From Lachnospiraceae bacterium KM106-2 (GTDB lineage Bacteria > Bacillota > Clostridia > Lachnospirales > Lachnospiraceae), in NCBI GenBank assembly GCA_009731425.1, contig AP018794.1, positions 248,001-312,000 on the forward strand: 64,000 nt of DNA. The letters run 5' to 3'. Made by a program: the position numbers and the translations under genes. This document shows, piece by piece, positions 34,942 through 42,610 of this stretch. The notes beneath the pieces were generated by a model. It was not told where the DNA came from and ran no database searches. It saw only the letters and a program-made list of their open reading frames with translations. How positions within the stretch are numbered: position 1 is the first letter of the stretch; every line of letters starts with the position of its first letter.

Positions 34942-35787
34942 TTACGATTCAAATCCAACCATAACCCCGCCTTTTTCTTCATAGAAGCAGCACAACCCGC
35001 TAGGAGTCATGATAGTGATCTCACAGTCAGGATAGGTCTCATGAATTTTATCTCTAATACGAGTGGCCATATTTTCATTATTGCAGTGGTTGATCACAAC
35101 CTTGCCGCCATGAAAGCCTTTTTCATACATGGTTGCGACTAGCTTGTCGTAGGCAGTAGATTTACCTCGGCATTTCTCAAGAACGGAGAGCTGACCATGT
35201 TCATCAGAACAACCGAGCATCTTAATGCCAAGGATGCCCGCTAAGCCACCTTGTAATTTCGATACGCGGCCATTCTTTATTAAGTTGTCTAAGTGCTCTA
35301 ATACAAAGAGTAAATGAGTATGTGTATCATACTCGGTGATCTTTTCAACTATGGTGTCAAAATCCAGATCTTCTAAGATCAGTTCTTTCAGTTTATAAGC
35401 TAGAAGTGCAATATAAGGGCCTGCAGAAAGGCTGTTGATCACATGGATCCTTTTCGCAGGGTCCGTCTCCAAATACATATTTTTGCCCGTACAGGCGCTG
35501 GAATAACTGCCTGATAAAGTACCAGTAATGGTGATAACGAAGATGTATTCAGCAGAAGAGTAGGCATCACACCATGCACCAGGACTTGGAGCAGCAGAGC
35601 CGCTTTTTCCTTTATAGGCATAACTTTCTTCTAGAAAATCGTTTATATCTAAATGAAGATCATCTATAAATGTCTTGTTACCAACTTGCAGGGATAGAGG
35701 AACTCTGGTAAAAGCGATCCCACACTTTGTAAAGTCCTCAATATTTGTAATATCACATCCTGAGTCTACAACAATTCCGTATTTCAT
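34942..35787 (-). CDS. DegV-family fatty-acid-binding protein
   Basis: 281-residue DegV/FakB-like protein. The N-terminal YGIVVDSGCDIT carries the lipid-carboxylate Ser region and ITITGTLSGSYSSA the second loop; the C-terminal domain (KVVINHCNNENMATRI) closes the pocket. DegV/FakB proteins present fatty acids to a kinase. GGAGG precedes ATG 35787. Divergent from a TetR regulator across a palindrome, so expression is likely controlled by it. Confidence 0.92.
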   Translation of the reverse strand: MKYGIVVDSGCDITNIEDFTKCGIAFTRVPLSLQVGNKTFIDDLHLDINDFLEESYAYKGKSGSAAPSPGAWCDAYSSAEYIFVITITGTLSGSYSSACTGKNMYLETDPAKRIHVINSLSAGPYIALLAYKLKELILEDLDFDTIVEKITEYDTHTHLLFVLEHLDNLIKNGRVSKLQGGLAGILGIKMLGCSDEHGQLSVLEKCRGKSTAYDKLVATMYEKGFHGGKVVINHCNNENMATRIRDKIHETYPDCEITIMTPSGLCCFYEEKGGVMVGFES

Positions 35788-35826
35788 GTTACTTACCTCC
35801 AATATAGTTTCAATAACTAGATAATA

Positions 35827-35854
35827 TTGTATAACACTCTATGTTGTGATACAA
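35827..35854. promoter_or_regulatory. TetR-type operator palindrome
   Basis: TTGTATAACAC and GTTGTGATACAA arms form an imperfect 28-bp palindrome (outer TTGTAT/ATACAA perfect), placed between divergent degV and tetR starts, where a TetR repressor would bind. Confidence 0.6.
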
Positions 35855-35895
35855 TTTACAAAAGAGGGAGTTTTGTAAGTTTAATGGAGGATAAA

Positions 35896-36435
35896 ATGAA
35901 AGAGCATACAAAGAAAAGTTGTTTTACAAGAACTTGTATTGCAGAAGCATTGTTATTATTAATGAAAGAGAAGCCATTAAAGGAGATTACGGTGACTGCA
36001 TTGGTAGAGCGTGCAGGTGTCTCAAGAATGACGTATTATAAATACTTTACTTCTACAGAGGAAGTGCTTGAAGATTATTTATATGAAATGGTTAAAAAAT
36101 ATATTCGAGAAATCAGCGAGAGAGAGGATGTCGGGCATTTTCATGATTATGTCCGAATTCAGTATAGTTTTGCATTCTTTGGTGAATACCATGAATTCTT
36201 TGAAATACTGCTAAAGTCTAACTTATATTCCATCATCATCAATGCAGTGAATCAATTTATGGAGGAATTTGTGTTAAAGCAAGTCAATCACACCAAATAT
36301 GAACTATATTATTATGCGGGTGCGTTATGTAATACCTTTGCAAAATGGATTGAGGATGGCAGACGAGAGCCAATTGCGGCGATTGCAAAAGAAATAGAGA
36401 ACTATATGAGAATAGAAAAAAAGAGTATCGACTAA
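35896..36435 (+). CDS. TetR/AcrR-family regulator
   Basis: 179-residue TetR regulator. The HTH at ~25-50 reads KEITVTALVERAGVSRMTYY and continues KYF, with a ligand domain rich in aromatic residues after it. ATG 35896 has GGAGG five bases upstream; the in-frame ATG at 35884 overlaps that site. Divergent from degV, so a fatty-acid or acyl-type signal is plausible, which is inference. Its terminator overlaps the last codons of the gene. Confidence 0.9.
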   Translation: MKEHTKKSCFTRTCIAEALLLLMKEKPLKEITVTALVERAGVSRMTYYKYFTSTEEVLEDYLYEMVKKYIREISEREDVGHFHDYVRIQYSFAFFGEYHEFFEILLKSNLYSIIINAVNQFMEEFVLKQVNHTKYELYYYAGALCNTFAKWIEDGRREPIAAIAKEIENYMRIEKKSID

Positions 36436-36451
36436 TTGTCGATACTCTTTT
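36419..36451 (+). terminator. terminator overlapping the tetR stop codon
   Basis: Perfect 14-bp stem AAAAGAGTATCGAC / GTCGATACTCTTTT with loop TAATT; the loop holds the tetR stop. Its sequence is nearly repeated at 36684-36720. Confidence 0.9.
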
Positions 36452-36635
36452 AAGCTTGCCGACAGAGTCGCCAAGCTTGGATGAAAGGCATCTTTCATCC
36501 AGTTATTTCAATCGGAGCTGACAGATGCTCGTTCGTGCAAGTGGGAAAAGCGTCCCACCTGCTCACACCTGTCCAGAAACCGAAAAGCGTCGTTTCCGGT
36601 TTCTGATTCAAATGGAGAACGATGTTCTCCAAACC
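36452..36635 (+). ncRNA. multi-hairpin structured element, copy A
   Basis: 184 nt with five local hairpins in series: AAGCTTG/CAAGCTT with inner CGAC/GTCG (36452-36478); TGGATGAAAG/CTTTCATCCA (36478-36501); GCA-A-GTGGGA/TCCCAC-C-TGC (36537-36562), enclosed by GACAG/CTGTC (36520-36573); CAGAAACCG/CGGTTTCTG (36574-36605); and TGGAGAAC/GTTCTCCA (36613-36631). A second copy, about 80-85% identical by eye, lies inverted at 45748-45929 and changes both sides of stems at three places. No ORF. Not a family I can name. It could be an RNA or a REP/MITE-like mobile repeat. Confidence 0.65.
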
Positions 36636-36683
36636 GTTCCCCGAGTATTAATTAGAGGGGATTAAAAGGATTTCTTGAAGATC

Positions 36684-36720
36684 AAAAAAGAGTATCGGCT
36701 GGTTGCCGATACTCTTTTTT
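36684..36720. terminator. strong bidirectional terminator
   Basis: Perfect 16-bp stem AAAAAAGAGTATCGGC / GCCGATACTCTTTTTT with loop TGGTT. Serves the minus-strand gene ending at 36730; it is a near copy of the tetR terminator at 36419-36451. Confidence 0.92.
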
Positions 36721-36729
36721 GTAAAATTA

Positions 36730-37023
36730 TTATTCTTCAACGAATTTATCTTCGTTTACATCATCTTCATTTAAATCATCGTCGTTATCTGATTCAAATT
36801 CAAATTCTTCATCTTCGAAGTCGTCATCGAAATCATCATCAAAATCTTCAAGATAATCAGGTCTGAAGTGTTTGTATATACCATAGATCAATGCTGCTAA
36901 GGCAATGACCCCGCCAATGATCGCTAAGATACAACATACATTACATTTCTTTTCTTCTTCTTTTTTCTTGCCCATAAGTTCGCCCAATTTAACGGCATTC
37001 ATTAAATCTTCAATTTTGTTCAT
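36730..37023 (-). CDS. small membrane protein with acidic tail
   Basis: 97 residues: an N-terminal amphipathic/charged part (MGKKKEEEKK), a Cys-containing membrane helix (~28-50) and a tail made almost only of Asp, Glu, Asn and Phe. GGAAGG lies about twelve bases before the ATG, and a terminator follows. Small proteins of this type occur in Lachnospiraceae without assigned function. I do not recognise a domain. Confidence 0.65.
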   Translation of the reverse strand: MNKIEDLMNAVKLGELMGKKKEEEKKCNVCCILAIIGGVIALAALIYGIYKHFRPDYLEDFDDDFDDDFEDEEFEFESDNDDDLNEDDVNEDKFVEE

Positions 37024-37117
37024 GGTTGTTCACGACCTTCCTTTTCATTATACGGTTATTATACCACCAGCACTCTGTTTTTACTAATCTTTTTGGACAA
37101 TCAATTATTAAATAAAT

Positions 37118-39517
37118 TTAATTATTTAATTTTTTTAGTTTGGCAAAGGAAGCTTTCATCTTCTTCTGACCAGAGTTTGTAAAATCTACAGTTACTTCAT
37201 AATCGCTGCCTTTTTGGACAAGATCAGTTACTAATCCGGTTCCAAATTTTATGTGTTTTACGGTATCCCCGACACCATAGTCAACACCATTAGAAGCACC
37301 AGCTGGCTTTGGTTTATCGAATAAAGTAGATGACATTGTTTGGTTCCCGAATCCTTTTTGGATCAAAGGATTTCCGGCAAATGGATTGTTTTTATCTGTT
37401 GGAGTCGAACGTTTTCCATATAAGCCATTTGTAATCATATCATTCGTAACGCTCTTCATTCCACCACGTCCATAGTTAGTTGAAATCTGACCCATTGAGG
37501 AACGAGCAGGACGAGTCGGTTTCTCATCATAACGACCGATTCTGGAATTGAGAGAGTTAGCAGTCTGTTTAAGTAAATGTCTTGGAATCTCATTTACAAA
37601 ACGAGATGGTTTATTGAATTGCGTTTCACCACGTACCATACGTTGTCTTGCACAGCTTAGGTGAAGAACTTTCTTGGCTCTAGTAATACCTACATAGCAA
37701 AGACGGCGTTCTTCTTCAATCTCAGATTGAGGATCATCTGCGTTGATAGACATGTAACTTGGGAAAATACCATCTTCCATACCACATAGATAAACATATG
37801 GGAATTCAAGACCTTTTGCACTATGAAGTGTCATTAGGACTACCATGTCAGCACTTTCTTCTACATTATCTATATCGGCAACTAAGGCAACTTCCTCAAG
37901 AAATCCGCTCAAAGTTGGTTCTTCATCACAGTTAGCTTCATAAGAAACAACCTTATTGATCAATTCATTAATGTTATCTAAACGATCTTTGCTTTCTTCG
38001 GTTCCTTCTCCTTCTAGTTCAGCTCGGTATCCTGTTGCATCAAGAATTTCATTGATCAGATCTTCCAGATTATATTGAGGATCATGAAGTTTTGATTTTA
38101 AAACTTCAATTAAGCTGACAAAAGAAGATACTTTTGCCAAGGCACGACTCATTCCAGGTATGGACTCAGCATGTTTAAGCGCATTATAAAATGTCATTTC
38201 ATTCTTTAATGCATAGTCAGTGACACGATCAATAGTAGTAAGACCGATTCCACGGCGTGGAACATTGATGACACGACGAACAGCAAGTTCATCTTGTCCA
38301 TTATCAATCGTCTTTAAATAACAAAGAATATCTTTGATCTCTTTACGTTGGTAGAAGTTGATCGCTCCTACGATCTTATAAGGAATATTACGATAGATTA
38401 ATTTCTCTTCAAAGATACGTGATTGCGCATTCGTACGATAAAGGATCGCAACATCTTTATAGCAAGCGCCGTTATTTACTTGATTGTAAATATCGCTTAC
38501 GATCGCTTCGGCTTCTTCATATTCATTGTTATATTGCGTATATTGAATTGGATCACCTTCTTCGTTGGCTGTCCAAAGCGTCTTTTTCTTACGGCCAAAG
38601 TTATTTTTGATCACTTCATTGGCGGCATTTAGGATATTCTGAGTAGAGCGGTAGTTTTGCTCTAACTTGATGACTGTTGTATCGGCAAACTGCTTTTCAA
38701 AATTTAAGATATTTTGAATATTAGCTCCACGGAATTTGTATATGGACTGGTCATCATCACCTACAACACATAAGTTATGTTCGATTTCGCCAAATTCATT
38801 TGTTGTGGAAGCCAATAGACTGATCAGCTTAAATTGTGCCGTATTCGTATCTTGATATTCGTCGACCATGATATATTTAAAGCGTGTCTGATATAAATCT
38901 AATACATCAGGGCATGTCTTAAATAATTCAACGGTTTTACAGATTAGATCATCAAAATCAAGTGCATTATTCATTTTTAAACGTCTTTGATATTCTTCAT
39001 AGATCGAACCATATTTCTTATAGATGTAATCGCCGCCAGCTTCTTTTAAGAAAGTTTCCGGTGACTTTAGTTCATCTTTCGCTTTACTGATCGCCGTCAT
39101 GATCGCACGTTCTTTGAATGTTTTCGGATCAAGATCGAAGTATTTTACAACGTCTCTTACAAGTGACTTTTGATCATCAGAATCATAAATTGTAAAGTTC
39201 TTATCATAACCGAGACGATCAATATGTCGGCGTAAAATACGAACACAAGTAGAGTGGAACGTACTTACCCAGATATTTTCAGAACCATAACCGACAATAT
39301 TGTCGACACGTTCACGCATTTCTTTTGCGGCCTTATTCGTAAAGGTGATCGCTAATATATTCCATGGGCTGACCCCTTCTTCATCGATCAAATAAGCGAT
39401 GCGGTGGGTTAGCACACGGGTTTTACCAGAGCCGGCACCTGCAAGGAGTAAAAGAGGTCCCTTGACATGCTTGACTGCTGTTAACTGTTCAGGATTTAAA
39501 GTATCATATATACTCAT
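37118..39517 (-). CDS. pcrA: ATP-dependent DNA helicase PcrA (UvrD/Rep family)
   Basis: 799-residue SF1A helicase of usual PcrA length. Walker A GAGSGKTRVLTHR near residue 30; motif II VDEYQDTN; GDDDQSIYKFRGA (motif III); MTLHSAKGLEFPYVYL (motif V); CYVGITRAK (motif VI). The C-terminal ~60 residues form a Tudor-like RNA-polymerase-binding domain (DTVKHIKFGTGLV, ending KKMKASFAKLKKL). Unwinds DNA in repair and rolling-circle replication. Two SOS-box-like palindromes lie upstream. yerC is close by, an echo of the Bacillus yerC-pcrB-pcrA order. Confidence 0.97.
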   Translation of the reverse strand: MSIYDTLNPEQLTAVKHVKGPLLLLAGAGSGKTRVLTHRIAYLIDEEGVSPWNILAITFTNKAAKEMRERVDNIVGYGSENIWVSTFHSTCVRILRRHIDRLGYDKNFTIYDSDDQKSLVRDVVKYFDLDPKTFKERAIMTAISKAKDELKSPETFLKEAGGDYIYKKYGSIYEEYQRRLKMNNALDFDDLICKTVELFKTCPDVLDLYQTRFKYIMVDEYQDTNTAQFKLISLLASTTNEFGEIEHNLCVVGDDDQSIYKFRGANIQNILNFEKQFADTTVIKLEQNYRSTQNILNAANEVIKNNFGRKKKTLWTANEEGDPIQYTQYNNEYEEAEAIVSDIYNQVNNGACYKDVAILYRTNAQSRIFEEKLIYRNIPYKIVGAINFYQRKEIKDILCYLKTIDNGQDELAVRRVINVPRRGIGLTTIDRVTDYALKNEMTFYNALKHAESIPGMSRALAKVSSFVSLIEVLKSKLHDPQYNLEDLINEILDATGYRAELEGEGTEESKDRLDNINELINKVVSYEANCDEEPTLSGFLEEVALVADIDNVEESADMVVLMTLHSAKGLEFPYVYLCGMEDGIFPSYMSINADDPQSEIEEERRLCYVGITRAKKVLHLSCARQRMVRGETQFNKPSRFVNEIPRHLLKQTANSLNSRIGRYDEKPTRPARSSMGQISTNYGRGGMKSVTNDMITNGLYGKRSTPTDKNNPFAGNPLIQKGFGNQTMSSTLFDKPKPAGASNGVDYGVGDTVKHIKFGTGLVTDLVQKGSDYEVTVDFTNSGQKKMKASFAKLKKLNN

Positions 39518-39545
39518 AATTTTTACCGCCTATCTCTATTAAATA

Positions 39546-39559
39546 CAAACATATGTTTA
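39546..39559 (-). promoter_or_regulatory. LexA/SOS-box-like palindrome upstream of pcrA
   Basis: CAAACATATGTTTA agrees with 12 of 14 positions of the Firmicute SOS consensus CGAACRNRYGTTYG; it lies 28 nt before the pcrA start. A weaker second site, GAACATATGTAG, is at 39596-39607. LexA control is inferred. Confidence 0.5.
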
Positions 39560-39616
39560 TTATAGCAAACTCCCTAGTTATAGACAACCAAAATTGAACA
39601 TATGTAGAAAAAACTA

Positions 39617-39645
39617 TTTACATGTAGTATTAAATACTATATAAT
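39617..39645 (+). promoter_or_regulatory. promoter of the DUF1836 gene with embedded palindrome
   Basis: TTTACA, 17-nt spacer, TATAAT. The spacer holds the palindrome TAGTATT-A-AATACTA (39625-39639), a good operator position. Confidence 0.65.
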
Positions 39646-39662
39646 ATAATAATGAGGTGATT

Positions 39663-40316
39663 ATGGTGGAAAGTAAAAACGATACGTATATTAAAAAAAT
39701 ACTAAATGATTTAAAATTAATGGATTATATCAAGCCGGGAGAGATTCCGAATATTGACTTATATATGGATCAAGTAACTACTTTCATGGACGAACATTTG
39801 TATACTTGCAAACGTTTCGAAGATGATAAGATGCTTACAAAGACAATGATCAATAACTATACGAAGAATAATTTGTTGCCATCACCTAACAAGAAGAAGT
39901 ATTCGAAAGAGCATATGCTCTTGTTAGTATTTATATATTATTTTAAAAATATCTTGTCGATTAGCGATATTCAGAGTATTTTAAATCCATTGACTGAGAA
40001 ATATTTCAATAGTGATAATGTGGTTCAATTAGAAGACATTTATTCAGAGGTATTTGGTTTGGAAGAAGCACAGATGGAGAATTTAACAAAAGATGTACTT
40101 AAGAAATATATGAAATCATTAAAGACATTTGATCAAGTAGAAGATGAAGAGGAAAAGGAATTTTTAAATAAATTCTCTCTCATCTGTATGTTAAGCTATG
40201 ATGTATATGTGAAGAAGGCTTTGATCGAGAAGATTATTGATCGTGAGCTGGTTCCATTAAATGAAAAGTTAAAAGAAGAATCGAATCCGAAGAAAAAGGA
40301 TAAAGACAATAAATAA
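39663..40316 (+). CDS. DUF1836 (MerR-like HTH) protein
   Basis: About 217 residues. NNYTKNNLLPSPNKKKYSKEHM then LLLVFIYYFKNILSI is the hallmark of DUF1836, a MerR-like winged HTH in Firmicutes; the remainder is helical with an acidic/basic tail. ATG 39663 is taken, though GTG 39666 has a better distance to GAGGTG. A palindrome inside its own promoter suggests autoregulation. Divergent from pcrA. Targets unknown. Confidence 0.82.
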   Translation: MVESKNDTYIKKILNDLKLMDYIKPGEIPNIDLYMDQVTTFMDEHLYTCKRFEDDKMLTKTMINNYTKNNLLPSPNKKKYSKEHMLLLVFIYYFKNILSISDIQSILNPLTEKYFNSDNVVQLEDIYSEVFGLEEAQMENLTKDVLKKYMKSLKTFDQVEDEEEKEFLNKFSLICMLSYDVYVKKALIEKIIDRELVPLNEKLKEESNPKKKDKDNK

Positions 40317-40348
40317 AAAAAGGAATGTGCTTAGCACATTCCTTTTTT
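40315..40348. terminator. bidirectional terminator
   Basis: Stem AAAAAAGGAATGTGC / GCACATTCCTTTTTT with loop TTA, overlapping the DUF1836 stop; shared with convergent yerC. Confidence 0.92.
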
Positions 40349-40362
40349 GCTTGTTATGGAAT

Positions 40363-40674
40363 TTACTTTTCAGTAGGTTCCATTTCTTTTTCTCCAATAC
40401 GTTCGAATACCATATCGTATCCATCATTACCATAGTTTAAAGAACGGTTAACACGGCTGATTGTAGCAGTGCTGGCACCAGTCTTTTCAGCTATTTCTAA
40501 ATAAGTTTTATGTTCACGAAGCATTTTCGCAACTTCAAAACGTTGAGATAATGATAATAACTCATTGATGGTACAAATATCTTCGAAGAAAACATAACAT
40601 TCTTCAGGACTATTTAAACTTAAAATCGCGTCAAACAGTAAATCTACTGCAGGCGTTTTAATTTTCTTGTTCAT
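40363..40674 (-). CDS. yerC: TrpR-like YerC/YecD-family regulator
   Basis: 103-residue helical protein of the TrpR-related YerC family. LSLSQRFEVAKMLREHKTYL is followed by the HTH EIAEKTGASTATISRVNRSL. GGAGG precedes the ATG (CTCC at 40683 on the top strand). Despite the resemblance to TrpR these proteins are not known to bind tryptophan. Located 0.85 kb upstream of pcrA on the same strand with DUF1836 between on the other. Confidence 0.92.
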   Translation of the reverse strand: MNKKIKTPAVDLLFDAILSLNSPEECYVFFEDICTINELLSLSQRFEVAKMLREHKTYLEIAEKTGASTATISRVNRSLNYGNDGYDMVFERIGEKEMEPTEK

Positions 40675-40784
40675 GAAAGAACCTCCTAAATATAATATAA
40701 CTCTAATTTAATTAGAATTTTTTAACAGTTTACATACTTACTTCAATGCTATTTTACCATTGTAAAGCATTGAAGTAAAGAAAA

Positions 40785-41501
40785 TTATTTCTTAGAATGT
40801 AAATAACTAAGAAACTTTTCAGTGTTTGTGTTCATTACTAATTCTTCCGGAAAATCAATTTCTTTTAAAACATCTAGCGCATATTCATAGTTTAAGATAT
40901 CACCAGTATAATGAGCATCTGAACCAAGTGAGATCGGTACTTCATATTGTTTGCAAAGTGCTACATATTTTAACGCATTCTCACGTGAATTTAAGCGAAA
41001 TCCGCCAGGTCGAATAGAAGAGTTGTTAACCTCGATCATAACATGATGCTCCTTGGCAGCTTTTACGATCGCCTCATAATCAAGAGGATATTGTCCATCA
41101 TCAGGATGTCCAATAATATTGACATAAGGATTCTTAATTGCACCAAGAACTGCATTTGTATTCTGCTCGATTGTCCCAGGCTTAATACATGGTCCATGTA
41201 AACTTGCAATTCGGATATCTAATTGTTTCATCAACGATTCATCCATATCAACATTTCCATGATAATCTATAATATTGAGTTCAGTTCCAAGTAACAGCTT
41301 AACTCCATGCATTTCTCTAGGTATGACCCTAAGATTCTGAAAATAAAATTCATGACAAGTGCCAGGCATTGTCATACTATGTTCTGTTATAGATAAAAGT
41401 TCAAGTTGTTTGTCACGAGCAGCCAATACCATTTCGTTGATCGTATTGTAGGCATGACCACTTGCGATAGTATGAGTATGTGTATCCAGAACTAGTTTCA
41501 T
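40785..41501 (-). CDS. PHP-domain phosphatase (YcdX-like)
   Basis: 238-residue PHP phosphoesterase. Metal ligands are visible in LDTHTHTIASGHAY, ITEHSMTMPG, GTELNI, SLHGPC, GHPDDG, EVNNSS and SDAHY, as in E. coli YcdX with its trinuclear zinc site. Likely a phosphatase of unknown substrate. Same strand as yerC with a 110-nt gap. Confidence 0.9.
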   Translation of the reverse strand: MKLVLDTHTHTIASGHAYNTINEMVLAARDKQLELLSITEHSMTMPGTCHEFYFQNLRVIPREMHGVKLLLGTELNIIDYHGNVDMDESLMKQLDIRIASLHGPCIKPGTIEQNTNAVLGAIKNPYVNIIGHPDDGQYPLDYEAIVKAAKEHHVMIEVNNSSIRPGGFRLNSRENALKYVALCKQYEVPISLGSDAHYTGDILNYEYALDVLKEIDFPEELVMNTNTEKFLSYLHSKK

Positions 41502-41573
41502 CGTAATCCCTCTTTCTTGAATTTGAAAGTATTAATAACCTAACTAAATTATTATAAGCAATATTCTTTTGAT

Positions 41574-41602
41574 TTGCAAGGAGAATGAAAGTGGAATATA
41601 AT
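41574..41602 (+). promoter_or_regulatory. promoter of the DMT transporter gene
   Basis: TTGCAA, 17-nt spacer, TATAAT, about 72 nt before the ATG at 41675. Confidence 0.65.
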
Positions 41603-41674
41603 AGAAAAGAGGTTTTTATGTTAGATTATTAAGAATCGAGCTATGAAATTGTACAAAAGAAAAGGAAATGAGAC

Positions 41675-42535
41675 ATGGAAAAAGAACAAAAAAAATATTT
41701 TATTGCAATTGTCGCACTATTTGTTGCGGCTTTCTTTTGGGGTTCTGCATTTTGCGTCATAAAAGGAACTCTGGATGCACTAACCCCGTTCTATCTTTTA
41801 GCCGTTAGATTTTTACTTGCTGGTGTAATTTTATTACTCTTATTTGCGACGAGATTACAATTTATGACAAAACGCTTGTTCAAACGAGGATTATTACTAG
41901 GGATTTTCCTGTTTTTCGAATTTGCATTTTTTACAGTGGGAATTAAATATACGACAGCATCAAAATCTTCGTTTTTACTTGCTTCCTATATTATCATTAT
42001 TCCACTGATCTACTGGCTAGTAGCAAAAACGAGGCCTACAAAATATGCCTTTGGTGCCTCCGCTACCTGTATGATGGGACTTTGTTTTATCCTATTAGAC
42101 GATTTAAGCGCCTTAAATAAAGGTGACTTTTACAGCATCATTTGTGCTGTATTCTATGCCATACATATTGTTTATACAAGTAAATTTGTCCGAGATGACG
42201 ATGGTATCTTATTAAATATGATGCAGATACTAACAGGAGGAATCTGTTCTTTGATCGTTGCACTTATTGCGGAACCATTCCCAAGTGCGGTTCCAGTTTC
42301 CGCTTGGGGCGGCATCACGTATCTTGCCATCGGATGTACGATCGCACCTTATGTCTGTAGTATGTTTGGACAAAAATATACAAAAACCTCAACCGCAGCT
42401 GTTATTTTGTCTTTTGAAAGTGTATTTGGATGCCTCTTGTCAGCATTGTTATTAGGTGAGAGAGTCAGCTACCGTTTTATCATTGGCGGAGCACTTGTTG
42501 TTGCATCCTTCTTTGTATCAGAACGAGAATCGTAA
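41675..42535 (+). CDS. DMT-superfamily (EamA) transporter
   Basis: 286 residues with ten predicted membrane helices in two EamA repeats: FWGSAFCVIKGTLDALTPFY, then LLAVRFLLAG at the start, and ...LSFESVFGCLLSALLLGERV near the end. Members move amino acids, metabolites or drugs out of (or into) the cell by secondary transport. No neighbour points to a substrate. Confidence 0.9.
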   Translation: MEKEQKKYFIAIVALFVAAFFWGSAFCVIKGTLDALTPFYLLAVRFLLAGVILLLLFATRLQFMTKRLFKRGLLLGIFLFFEFAFFTVGIKYTTASKSSFLLASYIIIIPLIYWLVAKTRPTKYAFGASATCMMGLCFILLDDLSALNKGDFYSIICAVFYAIHIVYTSKFVRDDDGILLNMMQILTGGICSLIVALIAEPFPSAVPVSAWGGITYLAIGCTIAPYVCSMFGQKYTKTSTAAVILSFESVFGCLLSALLLGERVSYRFIIGGALVVASFFVSERES

Positions 42536-42610
42536 AAAATGGCTATACAATTTCGTTAATCTGTTATAGAATAAGGGACAGGTTAAGTTTTGACATTAAT
42601 AGGAGGAATT

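Noticed and set aside
36452..36635. Element A as a CRISPR array or tandem repeat
   Set aside because: The hairpins differ from each other and there are no regularly spaced identical repeats.
36675..36866. 63-codon plus-strand ORF after element A
   Set aside because: His/Arg/Gln-rich antisense shadow of the acidic-tail gene, starting inside a terminator.
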